64,000 nt of DNA from Neurospora tetrasperma FGSC 2508 (GCF_000213175.1 NW_009799104.1:2173724-2237723); one strand, 5' to 3'; numbered from the stretch's first letter, positions 21,301 through 33,571 are shown. Notes: generated by a model from the letters alone, not told the origin. Made by a program: numbers and translations.

Positions 21301-23873
21301 TCATTCCAACAATCCAGCTGCCACCGTTTGTCCACCACTCCTAAGCACGACCCTCTGTCCTGCCTCGAGTGGTACCTTTGAGTGTAGCGTGACCCTAACC
21401 CTAGAAACCGTTCCTGGTTTCACAATCATTGGTTTCTTCTTCGTCACCTTGCCTGTCACTTTATCCAAGATGGCATCGATAGCCTCGATCTTTCCAGCCG
21501 CATGGAGTCTTCCCCTGTGCACATCCACCTGCATGGGCATGAGGATGTCGAACGCCAATGCCTTGAGCGTGAACGTGTCCACACACTGAATCGGCTTGGC
21601 AGGGTCGCATACAATGTCTCCGACGCGGACGTGAATGGGATCGATGTTGCTGAGATGAAGGACCACATTCTGTCCGGCAACGGCCCAGTCCGCTGGTTCT
21701 CCGTCGTCAACCTGAAGAGATTTGACGTAGGCCTTCTCGCCGCTTGGTTGCACCAGAAGCGCATCGCCCATTTGCAGTGAGCCCGCGTCGATGCGGCCAG
21801 TGATCGATATAGAACTCTGGGGTGTGCGCATAACCTCCGAAATGGTCATCCGCAGGGGTTTGGCCAATGCCCTCGCACTTGGTTCCGAAGCCTCGAGCTC
21901 CTCCACCAGTGTTTTACCGGTATACCAAGACGCTGCTGGGTCTGTGAATTTTCGGACGAGGTTATCACCGTGGAGGCCCGATACGGGTACAAACGCGATG
22001 TTCTTGGGCTGGAACCCAGTCGCTGTCAAGAATCCCGAAACCTGGTGCGTGATCTCGTCGAATCTCTCCTGGGACCAATTGACCGTGTCGAGCTTGTTTA
22101 CAGCCACGATGATTCTCGAGACACCCATGCTGCGGATAAGAAGAGAATGTTCTCTGGTTTGACCCTTGAGACCAGACTCGAAAGCTCCTGTGCTTGCATC
22201 GATAACCAGGATCGCAAAGTCTGCCTGACTTGCGCCAGCGATCATGTTGGGAATAAAGTCCCGGTGGCCAGGAGCGTCAAGAATAGTAAAAGAAGTAGTT
22301 TCTGTCTCAAAGCGATTGGTAGCAATGTCGATGGTGACGCCTCGGCTACGCTCCTCGTGGCGTTGATCCAATACCCAGGCAAGAGCAAAAGACGTTTTGC
22401 CGATCTTTTCCGCCTCTTTCCGAAGTTTGTCGACGGTCCGCTGGTCGACAACATTGAGGTCGAGTAGTAGTCGCCCCATCATGGTGCTCTTGCCGGCATC
22501 AACATGGCCGACAACCACAAAACTGGCAGTCTTCTTACCCTTCTGCTTTTCAAATTCAGAGAGCACATTGAGATTGCGGCTCTTTGGCAAGGGTGTGTCG
22601 TCTATCTTGAGCTGGCTGACTTGGTTGGTCACGCCATCTGCGGAAGATGACCCTTTTTTGCTGTGGACGTTCGCAGACTTCTTTCCGGCTGTGGCGACTA
22701 TTAGTGACTGCGTTAGTGCTGTTTCTTTCCCGTGAGCGAACCTTTCGCCTGAGCCGCAAGGACCACGTCATCTGGGCTGGGTTTGCCAAAGGCATCCGGG
22801 CTGTACGAAGAAATTGCCATGTATGGTAAGGCGAACACTTCGCGGGGTCTGCGCTTGGGACTATCCGATGAGGGGCCGAAGAGAGTCGACGCGAAAGCAG
22901 ACGGTTGAGCTTTTGGCGGTGCCACCGCCGGTTCCGGGTCGATTGGATCCTCCTCCTGGTGCTGACTTGGAGTAGCCTCCGGCGCTTGAGCTTGTGGTAT
23001 TTCGGGTCTTGTGGGCTCCGCCATAGTGAGAGGGATGCGTCCTTGAGCAGTTGTCTCTGATATCTTTACCCGCTTGCCAAACACGCCAGCCAGCGGACGA
23101 TTCTCCTTGGATGCTTGGTTGTCGTTGACAGTGAGCTCCGTCATCTTGACTTGTGTCTGCTCAACTTCTCCTGAGGCGCTCTTCTCTTCGGCTTTCTTCT
23201 TCCGGGCGGCTGCTAGCTGCTGCAGCTTGGACATCTTCGGGGGCGCTCCTGAACCTCCAAGAAGGCCTCCAGGTAGCTGCGGAGGCGGTATGAGAACCGC
23301 CTGCCGCTCGGGTGGAATGTTTCCCCATGGCAAGTCCCGGAACAGATGGGCAAATGACTGCCGAGAAGCACTTGCAATGGCCGCTTGACAGGACGTTGTC
23401 AATGAGGGTTCGCAAAGAGCAACGGGATATGACCGGCTGAGCGAAGTCGACCACCACGGCCCAGACCCTTTACCCAAGATGCAGGTGCCTTGCGTCCGTT
23501 GGCAGCGGCACTTGACTCGCTGTTCACAAGGAAAGGAATGGTGATGGAAGGGTCTGAACTTACCATCTTGCTTTGGCGCTGTCTTTGGAGGAGCAGTCTT
23601 GGCAGGCTTCTTGGGCGGGTCGATGTACTTGGAAATGAGGTAGGTGATGGTCTTGTCAACATCCCAGTAGTAGTGCCACAGCGACTCTTCTATCTGCGCC
23701 TTTGTGACTTTGTGTGCCTCAACACCAAGTGCTTCCAGTACCTGAGCTGTGCCTTCCCTCATGCGGACCTGGTCTTCTGGGCTGAGCTCCTCCTCTTCCT
23801 CATCGGAGAACGCTCCGTACTCCTCAAGTTCTGCCTCGTAGTCGAGGTTTCGGATGTTTTGATGGCGCGCCAT
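21301..23873 (-). CDS. HBS1: HBS1 ribosome-rescue GTPase (eRF3/EF-Tu family)
   Basis: Hbs1 with Dom34/Pelota dissociates stalled ribosomes in no-go and nonstop mRNA decay. Exon 1 is 23564-23873, and the last exon 21301-22697 follows a 44-nt intron (22698-22741). The middle exon ends at 22742 and probably begins at 23383. Seen: an N-terminal HBS1_N helical domain (ESLWHYYWDVDKTITYLISKYIDPP), then FAHLFRDLPWGNIPPERQ, the MSKLQQLAAARKKKAEEK helix and the PSPDDVVLAAQAK motif. The GTPase motifs are GHVDAGKST, DAPGHRDFIPNM and NKLD, followed by EF-Tu-like beta-barrel domains ending GGQTVAAGLLE. The 180-nt candidate intron at 23384-23563 is a multiple of three and stop-free, so retained and spliced forms are both in frame. 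Family call firm; the middle exon boundary is not. Confidence 0.92.
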
Positions 23874-24814
23874 GATAATGACTTGTTATCGATATGTGTT
23901 TGCTGGATCCTGAAAAAGAGTGATGGTGAACGCCTGAAGAACGAGACGGGCGTGACGCTCTTTTAAGGCTGAGGCAACCCTGATTCCGACCCCAGATGCC
24001 TGCGCTCGCTGCGATACGGCGACGATGACGGAAATAGAAGTTGAAGGTGTGGTGGAACAGAGTTTAGATAATGAAATGAATGCAATTGATGTGTATTTTG
24101 GGGTTTGATCTGATCTATGCGGTTCGGTTGTTCAGTGTAACAATTCCCAGGCTGTGAAGCATCCGTCTCTACAATGACATAAAAGACAAAGTTCCTGCAG
24201 CGGGAAGCTCCAGGCGGCTGTGCGACGGAGCAATCAAGGTGCTGCCCCGCCACGACCTTGGATTGTGCCGGTTGACCCCACCAAAGCAGCGTCACAGAAG
24301 CTGCCTGGTCGAAAGCGGTGAGAGTGAGCAAAAGCATAGGCGTTTAATGTGCGTCAAGCAGATGACCAGATTTGGTCATATCCGCTTATGCCAGAAGTTC
24401 TCCCAAGTACATACATACCATCGGACCCTTGCCAGCTGGCTTCTCCCCGTCAATTGCCGGGCAGGGCAGCTTTCAAAGCACGCAGCAGCCCAGAGCAGCG
24501 CACACGCCGGTGGAGCTGACCGCCTTCCTGCTGGCGGGGCGGTTTCGTGGAAGCTGGGTTCAATTTTTTGAGATTGGCGTAGGGAAAGCTGGAGGTGCCC
24601 GCCAGCAGCGGAGGTCGCAAAGAGCTCCTGTCTGACCGGACGTCCATTCCACCAGCGTTCAACAACAACACCAGACACCATCATCCAAACCCAATCCCCT
24701 TCACCATACCTGCAATCGCCCCGACTGTCGTGCCGAAGCTCTACGAGGTCGACCACATAATCAAACAATAATAGTGATTGCACACTACCGACCGCAGTCG
24801 TAATATTGCCCAAG
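23874..24814. promoter_or_regulatory. Divergent promoter region HBS1 / CCT5
   Basis: About 0.9 kb between two divergent ATGs. No other gene. Both flanking genes serve protein homeostasis, but co-regulation cannot be read from the sequence. Confidence 0.4.
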
Positions 24815-26804
24815 ATGGCGTTGAGTATGTCCTCTGAGCCCCTCCTTCCCCCTCCCCCCCCTTTAACCACCCCTCCCCACTTCCCTGAATACCTTCCAGA
24901 CCGCACTGTCCACCGGACCGCGACAGCGTAACTAACTTTGAGATGTGCAGATTTGGATTTGTCGAACGGTATGCCGCGACTCTTTTGGTTTCTCCGTCAA
25001 CCATCCCGATCCCACGCCGGTCGAAAATGCTAACGCCTCCCCGAAACAGCGGTGATGATGAAGGATGAGCAGGGCCGCCCTCTCATCGTTGTCAGAGAGT
25101 TAGTCCCCCTTTCCGCCGATATCTCGAGCCTTGGTCCTACGGTTCACTCTAACACGACAATTTCTACTGCAGTCAAGGAAAGAAGAAGAGGCAATACGGA
25201 AACGAAGCCGTCAAGAACCACATTCTCGCCGCCAGAACCGTCGCAAACATTGTCAAGACTTCCCTGGGACCTCGTGGCCTCGACAAGATCCTCATCTCGC
25301 CCGACGGCGATATCACAGTGACCAACGATGGCGCGACCATTCTACAACAAATGGAGATCACAAATCACGTTGCCAAGCTACTAGTCGAGCTCTCCAAGTC
25401 CCAGGATGACGAGATTGGTGATGGCACCACAGGTGTCGTTGTGCTTGCTGGCGCGCTGCTCGAGCAGGCGGCAGAGCTTATTGACAAGGGTATCCACCCC
25501 ATCAGAATCGCCGACGGTTATGACCAAGCTTGCGACATTGCTGTGGCCGAGCTTGACAGAATTTCCGATGTTATCGAATTCAGCAAGGAGGAAACCGCAA
25601 ACCTGGTCAAGGTCGCGAGGACAAGTTTGGGCAGCAAGATCGTCTCCAAGGCCCACGACCAGTTCGCCAACATTGCCGTCGATGCGGTCCTCTCCGTCGC
25701 CGATCTGGAGCGCAAGGACGTCGATTTCGAGCTCATTAAGGTGGACGGCAAGGTTGGAGGTGCTCTCGAAGACACTATCCTCGTCAAGGGTGTTATTATC
25801 GACAAGGACTTCTCGCATCCCCAGATGCCTTCCGAGGTTAGGGACGCCAAGATTGCCATTCTCACATGCGCCTTCGAGCCTCCCAAGCCCAAGACTAAGC
25901 ACAGACTCGACATCACCAGCGTTGAGGAGTTCAAGAAGCTGCAGACGTACGAGCGCGAGAAGTTTATCGAGATGATTCAGCAAATAAAGAACACTGGTGC
26001 CAATCTGGCCATCTGCCAGTGGGGTTTCGACGACGAGGCGAACCACTTGCTCCTCCAGAACAACCTCCCTGCTGTCCGATGGGTCGGTGGTCCCGAGATT
26101 GAGCTGATTGCGATTGCCACAAACGGTCGCATTGTTCCTCGCTTCGAGGATCTCAAGCCCGAGAAGCTCGGTAGGGCTGGTGTTGTTCGCGAGATGACAT
26201 TCGGTACGACAAGGGAGAAGATGCTTGTGATCGAGGAGTGCGCCAACACCAGGGCCGTGACTGTCTTTGTCAGGGGTAGCAACAAGATGGTAAGCGATGG
26301 AGTTCTGTTGCATCAGTAAGGTCTTGGCTAACTTTTATCACCCAGATCATCGATGAGGCTAAGCGTTCTCTTCACGACGCTCTTTGCGTCGTGCGCAACC
26401 TTGTTCGTGACAACCGTGTTGTCTACGGTGGTGGTTCGGCCGAGATTGCCTGCAGCTTGGCCGTTGAGGACGCTGCTGTCAAGTCCCCTGGCTTGGAGCA
26501 GTACGCCATGCGTGCCTTCGCCGACGCTCTCGACACTATCCCCATGACCCTGGCCGAGAACAGCGGTCTTAACCCCATCGCTACCCTGGCCGAGGTCAAG
26601 AGCCAACAGGTCAAGGATCCTGCTGGTCGCGGCCGTCTTGGTGTTGACTGCATGGGCCGTGGCTCGAACAACATGAAGGAGGCTTTCGTCATTGACCCCC
26701 TCATCGGCAAGAAGCAGCAGCTCATGCTTGCGACGCAGCTCTGCAGAATGATTCTCAAGATCAACAATGTCATTGTGTCTGGGTCGGGCGAGGAAGATTA
26801 CTAA
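24815..26804 (+). CDS. CCT5: TRiC/CCT chaperonin subunit epsilon (CCT5)
   Basis: Five exons: 24815-24824 (10 nt), 24951-24968 (18 nt), 25050-25098 (49 nt), 25173-26289 and 26346-26804. Phases match across all joins and give 550 residues, the normal size. The protein is one of eight subunits of the cytosolic ring chaperonin that folds actin, tubulin and WD proteins. The spliced N-terminus reads [20 protein letters not shown], matching the epsilon subunit. Seen: GPRGLDKIL, the P-loop-like GDGTTG around residues 108-113 that binds the ATP phosphates, [10 protein letters not shown], and the C-terminal [24 protein letters not shown] that is typical of CCT epsilon. The three micro-exons at the start are easy to miss in automatic annotation. 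Confidence 0.96.
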
Positions 26805-27238
26805 GCTATGAGCAAGGGAAAGAGAGCGATGTATGATGCGTGGGGGAAGGGACAGAACCTATACATCCAAGGGCTGTCCCTCCTGGAGAATTGTATGTGG
26901 GCGTTTGACATTAACCGAGTCAAAAGGAAGAAATCGCGCAATGTCAAGATAAGATATTGTAGGAATATCATGGTTGTAATGACCGCTTGGTTCAGACCAT
27001 GCAACGCATATAGAGAAGTACTTGTAGATACCAAAACAAGACGTGTGAAGACGAAGGATGGAGCAAGGTTCCTTCATCACAGTTGTGCCAGGATATCAAA
27101 ATTTCAATGCGGTAAACTTTTTTTCCTCCAAGAACTCTCTTGGGATGAGAGTTGGGAGCCAAAATGAGAAAATCTGGGAGCTGATGGGGAGTCTTATATT
27201 GCTAAGAAATTCACAGAAATCTTCTGTCCCCTGCAGCA

Positions 27239-27243
27239 TATAA
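27239..27243 (+). promoter_or_regulatory. TATA box of the 5S rRNA relic
   Basis: TATAA starts 26 bases before the 5S-like start. Neurospora 5S genes are known to need a TATA box near -29 for transcription, so position and sequence both fit. Confidence 0.45.
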
Positions 27244-27264
27244 GGCTATCTTTATCCTTTTAGC

Positions 27265-27385
27265 ACATACGACCACAGACGGTAGAAAACTCGGGATCCC
27301 GTTCGCTCTCCCATAGATAGGCTACTAATCGGAAGCAATGGAGTGAGTAGGGAGGCTGGGCTAGGAAGATGAATATACGGGATGT
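27265..27385 (+). pseudogene. 5S rRNA pseudogene (dispersed copy)
   Basis: The start ACATACGACCACAG matches the known 5' end of Neurospora 5S rRNA. It is followed by GAAAACTCGGGATCCCGT and CGCTC, the expected loop and box A-like segment. The second half is only weakly similar (around AGTGAGTAGGGAGG and GAATATAC). There is no T-run terminator after the end. The differences from 5S consensus that I can recall are mostly C-to-T and G-to-A, which would fit repeat-induced point mutation. From family knowledge, Neurospora 5S genes are dispersed singly and include pseudogenes. Alignment was done by eye. Confidence 0.65.
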
Positions 27386-28343
27386 CAATAAGGCAAGGCC
27401 GGTTGAATAGATGCCATACCCTAAGAAAATCTTAACATCCCGCCGTATTCCTTTCACGCAAATGTGATAAGCTTGAATCTCGCATACTATTTAAGTAGGT
27501 TGCTAGAGGTACTATTTTAAGGTGCTGAGAGTTGGGAAGAGCCCTTAAGTTGATGTTGGCCATTGTCGGTCAAAGATTTGTCAGATTAACCAATTCAGGG
27601 CGGCCCAATCAGCACATAGTCGCGAGGTCGGACGGTTCGAAGTGAGATTAAGAGATGGTTCAGTGGAAAGTGTAAGTGTGCAGTGTTCAAGGCAGATTGA
27701 ACAAAAGGGAATTCGAAAGAGCAGCGGACGAAGAGGGGAAGCGAGAAAGATCCGTGGGAGGAGCTAAGTAAAGTGCTTTCCTTGCAAGTAAGAGACGCCC
27801 TCGTGGGGAGCTCCTTCCCCTTTACAAGTAAACACAACCCCCATTACGATACCTCAAGAGCCAAAAGGCACCATCAGCATCCCCAACCGCGCTCTATATC
27901 CCGTCCTACAGCTCACTCAGCAGTTGCGAGCAGTCGTACAAAGTCGTCAGGTACTTCTACGTATCTATCGGAATACCACAGATTAGTATGTCAAGCAAAC
28001 GTAAAACTCATTTCTCAAATCAATCCGCACAAAATGAAGGACGAGATATATCTAATCAAGTCCGCTTGAAACTACTCCGGTTCATAGTGAAGGGTCCTCT
28101 TTAGTCACTCGCTCTCCTCCAGCACATCCCCCCGCCCGCCCCAGGACCAGTGCAGCCTTAATCCCGTCATACATAGCCGAGATTATACCCCCCGCCGACC
28201 TCTAGCAAAGGCTTCCCGGAGATCACCAGCACAGTTCTCCGGCGTCGGTCTGGTATTCTGCTCATCACAAACCCTCGCCAGCGGCTAATAAGGGTTCTGC
28301 ACATGCCTGCGGGCACCCAAATCAGCCTGGCCGGCTCGGCTGC

Positions 28344-29733
28344 TCAGGCAGACGAAGACGCCATTCTCACAGCATCAGCACGCTCCTGCTCGAGGCCGAC
28401 TTCGGTGCCAGCATGCTGCCTATTCTCTGATCCGTGCAGCTCGTCTGGAAGCATCGGCCGGAGACCCCACCGGTCAAACATGGCCTTGTCCTCGTCCCAT
28501 CCACTGCACGGTGTAGTCAGCATCTTTTCTCCTGTAAAGATTGCATTTGCTCCAGCCATAAAGCAAAGAGCCTGCTCGGACTCTGTCAGATTGATTCTCC
28601 CTGCCGCAAGCCGAATCACCGAGCCTGGCAGAACAAGCCGTGCAGTGGCCACCATCCGGACGGTATCGTGGAAGGTTACGGTCGATTCCGGCTCCCCGGT
28701 TTCCGATTTGGCGGCGCTGGCGTCTCCAAGTGGGGTTCCCTTGATGGGGACGAGAGCGTTGATTGGGAAGCTCTCCGGGTGGCTTTCCATCGTTGCAACG
28801 GTGTATAGGAAGCTCACACGGTCCGCGTCATCTTCACCGAGGCCGAGGATTCCACCCGAGCAGACGTGGATTCCGGCCTGGCGGACGTTGTTGATTGTCG
28901 TGAGTCGTTCGTCGTAGGTCCGGGTCGTGATGACGTTTGGATAGTACTCCCGGGAGGTGTCGACGTTGTGGTTGTATGCAGTGAGTCCGGCATCGCGCAG
29001 TTCCGCCGCTTGGTTTTGGTCAATCATCCCTAGAGTGACGCAGGCCTCCATCCCGAGCTCCCTCACCCCTTTCACCATCGCTTTGATATTCTTAAGATTC
29101 GTCTTGCGGCCCCGCATGTCCCTCCAGGCGGCCCCCATGCAGAACCGAGTCGATCCATTTTCTTTTGCGATTTTTGCAGCCTGGAGGACCTCATCGACGG
29201 ACGATATCTTTGTTGCCTTTACACCCGTCTTGTACCGGCTCGACTGGGCGCAGTAGGAGCAGTCTTCTGAGCATCCACCTGTCTTGATGTTCATGAGCGT
29301 GCAGAGCTGGACGCTGGCGGGGTCAAAGAATCGTCGGTGGAGGGTTGACTGGAGAGGTGAGTGTTAGACTACTTGATAAATGTTTTGTGTTTCCTTATCT
29401 TCTTCTGGTGCGCCTTACAGCCGAGTAGACCAACTCCATCAGCGGAGTTTGGTATATTTCTCGGATCTCCTCCTTCGTCCAGTCATTCCTGGGCGCGTCT
29501 GCTGCAATGGTAGCCTGTAGGAGACTGTTCCGGCCAGCGAACGAGTCCGGCTTCTGGTACTTGTTTGGTGCCGGGCTGTTCACCACCTGTGAGCCTGCAG
29601 CCGACGAGAGTGAGCGGAATTGAGCATGTGAAAGGCGGGATTGGGATCGCAGAGTAGATGAGGCGCTGTATCTTAACTGGGAAGTGCTGTAGAGACTCGC
29701 CGCTCTCTTGAGAGTCTGGTGGGTGTTTCTCAT
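28344..29733 (-). CDS. BIO2: Biotin synthase, mitochondrial radical-SAM enzyme
   Basis: Two exons (29419-29733 and 28344-29348) split by a 70-nt intron, phase 0, give 439 residues. The enzyme inserts sulfur into dethiobiotin, the last step of biotin synthesis, in mitochondria. Seen: an N-terminal presequence rich in Arg and Ser (MRNTHQTLKRAASLYST) and the radical-SAM Cys131-x3-Cys135-x2-Cys138 in GGCSEDCSYCAQ. Also seen are YNHNVDTSREYY, GGILGLGED and the C-terminal AGANAIFTGEKMLTT, with the Arg of VIRLAAGRINL near the [2Fe-2S] site. The start at 29733 is chosen because it is the first ATG giving a compact presequence. The tail after LPDELHGSE is an extra 30 or so residues of unclear role. 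Call firm. Confidence 0.95.
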
Positions 29734-29879
29734 TTTGATATTCTGGGCGGGCCGAGATTGACGGGATTTCGTGGATAAAAGAGTGAAGGAAGGCAACAGT
29801 AACAAACAATTCAGATTGATAGTGAGCGAGTGACAAAAAGAACTCAACAAAAGAGTCTAATGGAAAGGTGTATTTTTAT

Positions 29880-31184
29880 CTACAAACCCATTCGCCCAAC
29901 CAGTCAAGTTGGGTTGAGCCCGTCCACCCCAACAAAGCTAAGTGTGACCTATTAATTGTCTTGGGACTGGCGCCCGTTGAGGGGCTGTCCGGTCAGGTGG
30001 TATGGCGGTAGTTGAAATCCAGTTTTGGTGGCTGTAAAGGCACAGTCGAGTCATACAGCTGCTTTTTGTATTCGCTTAGGTTCAGTTCTCTTCGGTTAAA
30101 TCTGCAAGTTGCTGCACTCAACTGCAACCACCTGCACTTACATTCGACCAATCAGAAGGCCAGGATCCTTACCGCGATATACCACATTTTTACCATTTTA
30201 AAGCTTCTCGACCCCATAGTTAAGGCAGTAGATATAAACCAAAACTTCAACAAACAGGGCAGTAAAGAGGGTTTTGGCATACATTACCGTTTCATTACCG
30301 TACATTGTCCGCATCAATTTCTCTACATAACAATACGATATTTTCACTACCGTTACACCGCCTGACCGGAAAGCTCCTGAGGTATCTGGCTCTGACTGGC
30401 CAGACTTCGAGTGCTACCTTGAGATGGCAACCTGTATGGGACCGCTCGAGTCGACTCGAACTACAGCGCCGCAGCGTTTTAAATTTCCAAAACCTTCTAT
30501 TAGTACTTCAGGCTGCCAGGCACTTACTAAAGTATGCGCCTCCTGAGCCTCAGGGGTAATTTGCGACTTTCCCAAAAGGGCGCTTTCTGGGATTCTGATT
30601 GGCTGCTCTTTGGCCACACAGATGCTAGACCCGGCCGGGGGTCCCGATACCTTGATCAGCGGCGACGGACAGTTGAGTGGTCGGATAGCTAATGCCCGGC
30701 TTGAATAGTAGTCGCCAATGGTAGCTGTAGGCGGCTGTCGCATCACAAAAACTCATCTTGGCTTTTTACCTGGTGGCGCAAGAACGGTCTTTTTGAACTC
30801 GAGCTGTTTCAAATGTCATTCGTCCATTGCCGGAGATCTTGTTCGGGAACCAACCCTCTGAAGATATTAGGGGGTGGGTGGCACACAATTTGAAAGCTCC
30901 TACGGGTGTGATTTATGCTTTGAAGTAGGAACGGATTGATAGGTTAATGGGAATGGACATCAAGCCTTCTTCAGCTGGGCAATATAGATCTATATCCCCA
31001 AGCCCAAGCCCAGTTCGAACAGTGCGATGAGCCCCCATCGCTTTCCCACTCTTTCTTCGCCTCGATAGAACCCCCAGAAGTTCATGACTTGTGCTTGAAG
31101 GTTGGCGGTGGTCTTCTTTGGTTTCTTCTTCATACGTTCCTTTTCCGTGTTGATACCACTCTCTTAGCACCTGCTGGATCCAAA
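29880..31184. other. Intergenic, about 1.3 kb, partly AT-rich
   Basis: Upstream regions of BIO2 and the esterase. No gene. It contains a diverged repeat copy at 30011-30112 and a moderately AT-rich stretch near 30170-30360. Confidence 0.4.
30011..30112 (+). repeat. Dispersed repeat relic, copy A
   Basis: A shared CCAGTTTTGGTGGCTGTAA core, an internal ACAGCTG and an AAATCTGCAAGT segment recur in the same order, in opposite orientation, at 37365-37475. By eye the two are alignable over about 100 bp with substitutions and small indels. Probably an old, mutated non-coding transposon fragment. Class unknown. Confidence 0.55.
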
Positions 31185-33571
31185 ATGTTTCCAAGCACCA
31201 CATTCCTTTTTATTTCACTTACCTTCTTTTCGCTGTCTTCTGCCCTCATAGACTCTGCATCCCTAGGCGTCAAGTTTTCATCCCCAAGTGCATTGCCAGT
31301 CCTCACTTTGCCATATGGCTCATACCAAGCGTCGAGCTACCGGTTGAAGAGCGATATGTGAGTGTCCAGGTCGTTCTTCTCGCTTCGGCTTCAAAGCTAA
31401 CAGGCGCAGATATGTGTTTCGAAACATTCGCTATGCCGCTCCTCCGGTAGGAGATCTCCGTTGGGCAAAACCTGCGGCGCCACGAATCAACAACACCATC
31501 CAAGACGGCAGCTATGGACCGCAATGCATCCAAACTGCAGTGTCTGGACTAAACCTTATGGGTCCAGGCAACAAGTCCCCCATCGGTGCTGCGCTTAACC
31601 AGTTGTATGCCCACCCATATCCCGTAATTGAATGACTTCGACGTCGCTGACATCAAATGGTCACTGACATTCAACAGCTTAGGAGGACTTCCCATTCCGC
31701 TCTTCAGTGGCGGTTCTGAGGACTGTCTCTTTCTGGACCTGTACGTTCCTGGCAGGACACTCCGCGACCTTTCCGATGCTTCAAAGAAACCTTCGCCCCT
31801 CCCAGTAGCGTTCTGGATTCATGGCGGCGCCTATCTCTTTGGATCAAAAGAGTCTCTCCAACCATTCTTTTACGATGGTAGCTCTCTCCTCACTCAATCG
31901 GTCCCATCTCCCGGCTCTATGATCTTTGTATCAATCAACTACCGCCTCGGCACTTATGGCTGGCTCGCCGGCACATCGATGGAAAATTCTGCGGTTCCAA
32001 ACGTCGGATTGCATGACCAGCGAGCGGCCCTCCAATGGGTTAAAGATTACATTTTACTGGTGGGTGGTGACCCAAAGCGCGTAACAGCGATGGGGGAGTC
32101 TGCAGGAGCGGGTTCGATCATGCACCACCTAGTGGCCGAGGGCGGCAAGCTCGATCCTATGTTCCAAAGGGCCATCTTGCAGAGTCCAGCGTATCAAATG
32201 GCCTGGGATCGGAATGGGACTGTAGATGCCATCTTCAAGAAGTTTGGAGGGTTGGCAGGGTGCAGTTCTAGCTCTGGGGAAGCAGTGGTGAATTGCCTCC
32301 GAAAGACCTCGCCCGATGCGCTTGCAAAAGCCAACGCCGCGCTCCAAGCCTCGCAAATGCCTGGAACATTTGCCGTGGGACCGACGCCCGATGGAAAATT
32401 TATTCGTCAGATGCCGCTCCTGGAACTCGCTCAGGGAAACTTTTGGAAAGGACAGTCGGGGAGCGAAATGAGCTTGTTGATATCGCACGTCAAGGACGAG
32501 TCCAGTCTCTTCGTCAGTGGTGCCATCAGGACGAATGAACAGTTTTCCGGCTTCCTCGACACCGTCTTTCCAAACTACACGAGGGAAAGCGGGCATACTG
32601 AGAAGGTCGAACAGTTCTATCCGGTGCCGGGCAAGAAGAGCGCCGATGGGAAGAGGAAGTACGACAGCCAGGCGACAAGGATGGCGGCGTTTCTAAGGGA
32701 CAGTTGCTTTACGTGCAACGTGAGATGTGAGTTATTCATTTTTTTGTGTCGCTGTCTCCCACCCTCCTCATCAAGTACAGCATCATGTACACTTGCGTGA
32801 CAAGGAATCGCGTTCCAACCGCGCGTCTCTTCCTACACTTTCCTGTCCCTACGGCCCCCGGCGCAGTGCTCGAGCAAGTACCGCTGGAGAAGGCGTTCAG
32901 GTTTCCTTGTCTGTTCTCCAACTCCGTTCACCCCCTTCCCAACCGGTATCACCTCAGCCATTTTTGGTGAGACATTCCAGCTTGGATCACACAGCCTTAA
33001 ATCAACGTCATTACATCCTCCATTAGGTCTAACGCCATCACCAATTCCGCAATTCCATGCTGACCAAATCATCAACCCTCCAGATCTAGCAGAAGCCTAC
33101 ACCCCATCGCGAACCTACCTGATGCAATACTCCGTCTTCCCCTACCTACACGCCACCGACCTTCTTCCCACTTTCTTCACCTCCACGCCCACGCCCTCCT
33201 CCTCCTCCTCCTCACCACAAACCATCCTCGACTGCCTCTCGACTTTCTTCGCTCCTGCCCTTGCGCCCTTCGTCTCCGGCATCAGCATGGCCATGCAAAG
33301 CTACTTTGCCTCGTTTATTGTTAGTGGCGACCCAAACACGTACCGCAAGGGACTGCTGAACCTGCCGCCGGTGATCAGCTGGGGAAAGCCTTCGGGTATT
33401 GCTACTGCTGGGTCAAAAGCAGCTAGTAGTGAGGAGAGGATGGGAGGGGTGTTGAATGTGGGTGATTGGGGGTTTACTACGGTTCGTGACGATCAGAATG
33501 AGAAGACGCCTTGTGAGTTTTGGAAGGGGTTTGCAAGGGACGTGAGTGAGGTCGGAGGGTATGAACTTTGA
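31185..33571 (+). CDS. Secreted type-B carboxylesterase/lipase (alpha/beta hydrolase)
   Basis: Four exons: 31185-31357, 31410-31604, 31678-32726 and 33084-33571. Phases match and give 634 residues. Type-B carboxylesterases hydrolyse ester bonds; the natural substrate is unknown. Seen: a hydrophobic signal peptide (TFLFISLTFFSLSSA), YVFRNIRYAAPPVGDLRWAKP, the SEDCLFLDLYVP motif, oxyanion HGGAYLFG, and the nucleophile Ser264 in GESAGAGS. The expected downstream Glu and His regions fall in later exons. The last join restores FTCNVRYLAEAYTPSRTYLMQYSVFP with HATDLLPTFF, which is what supports a 357-nt intron here, long for this genome. The C-terminal half has a Ser-rich loop (TPSSSSSS). Family call firm. 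Confidence 0.9.

Larger units (their letters stand above)
26805..28343. other. Intergenic between CCT5 and BIO2 (convergent), about 1.5 kb
   Basis: No protein-coding gene seen. It contains the 5S rRNA relic described separately. The rest has no recognisable feature. Confidence 0.4.

Noticed and set aside
25381-26313. 310-codon open frame antisense to CCT5
   Set aside because: Shadow of the chaperonin exon. It stops and starts with the codon bias, not with gene signals.
32727-33083. Open frames inside the long esterase intron
   Set aside because: Splicing from 32726 to 33084 restores the expected RYLAEAY reading, whereas each open frame in the intron leads to a stop and no family-like sequence.
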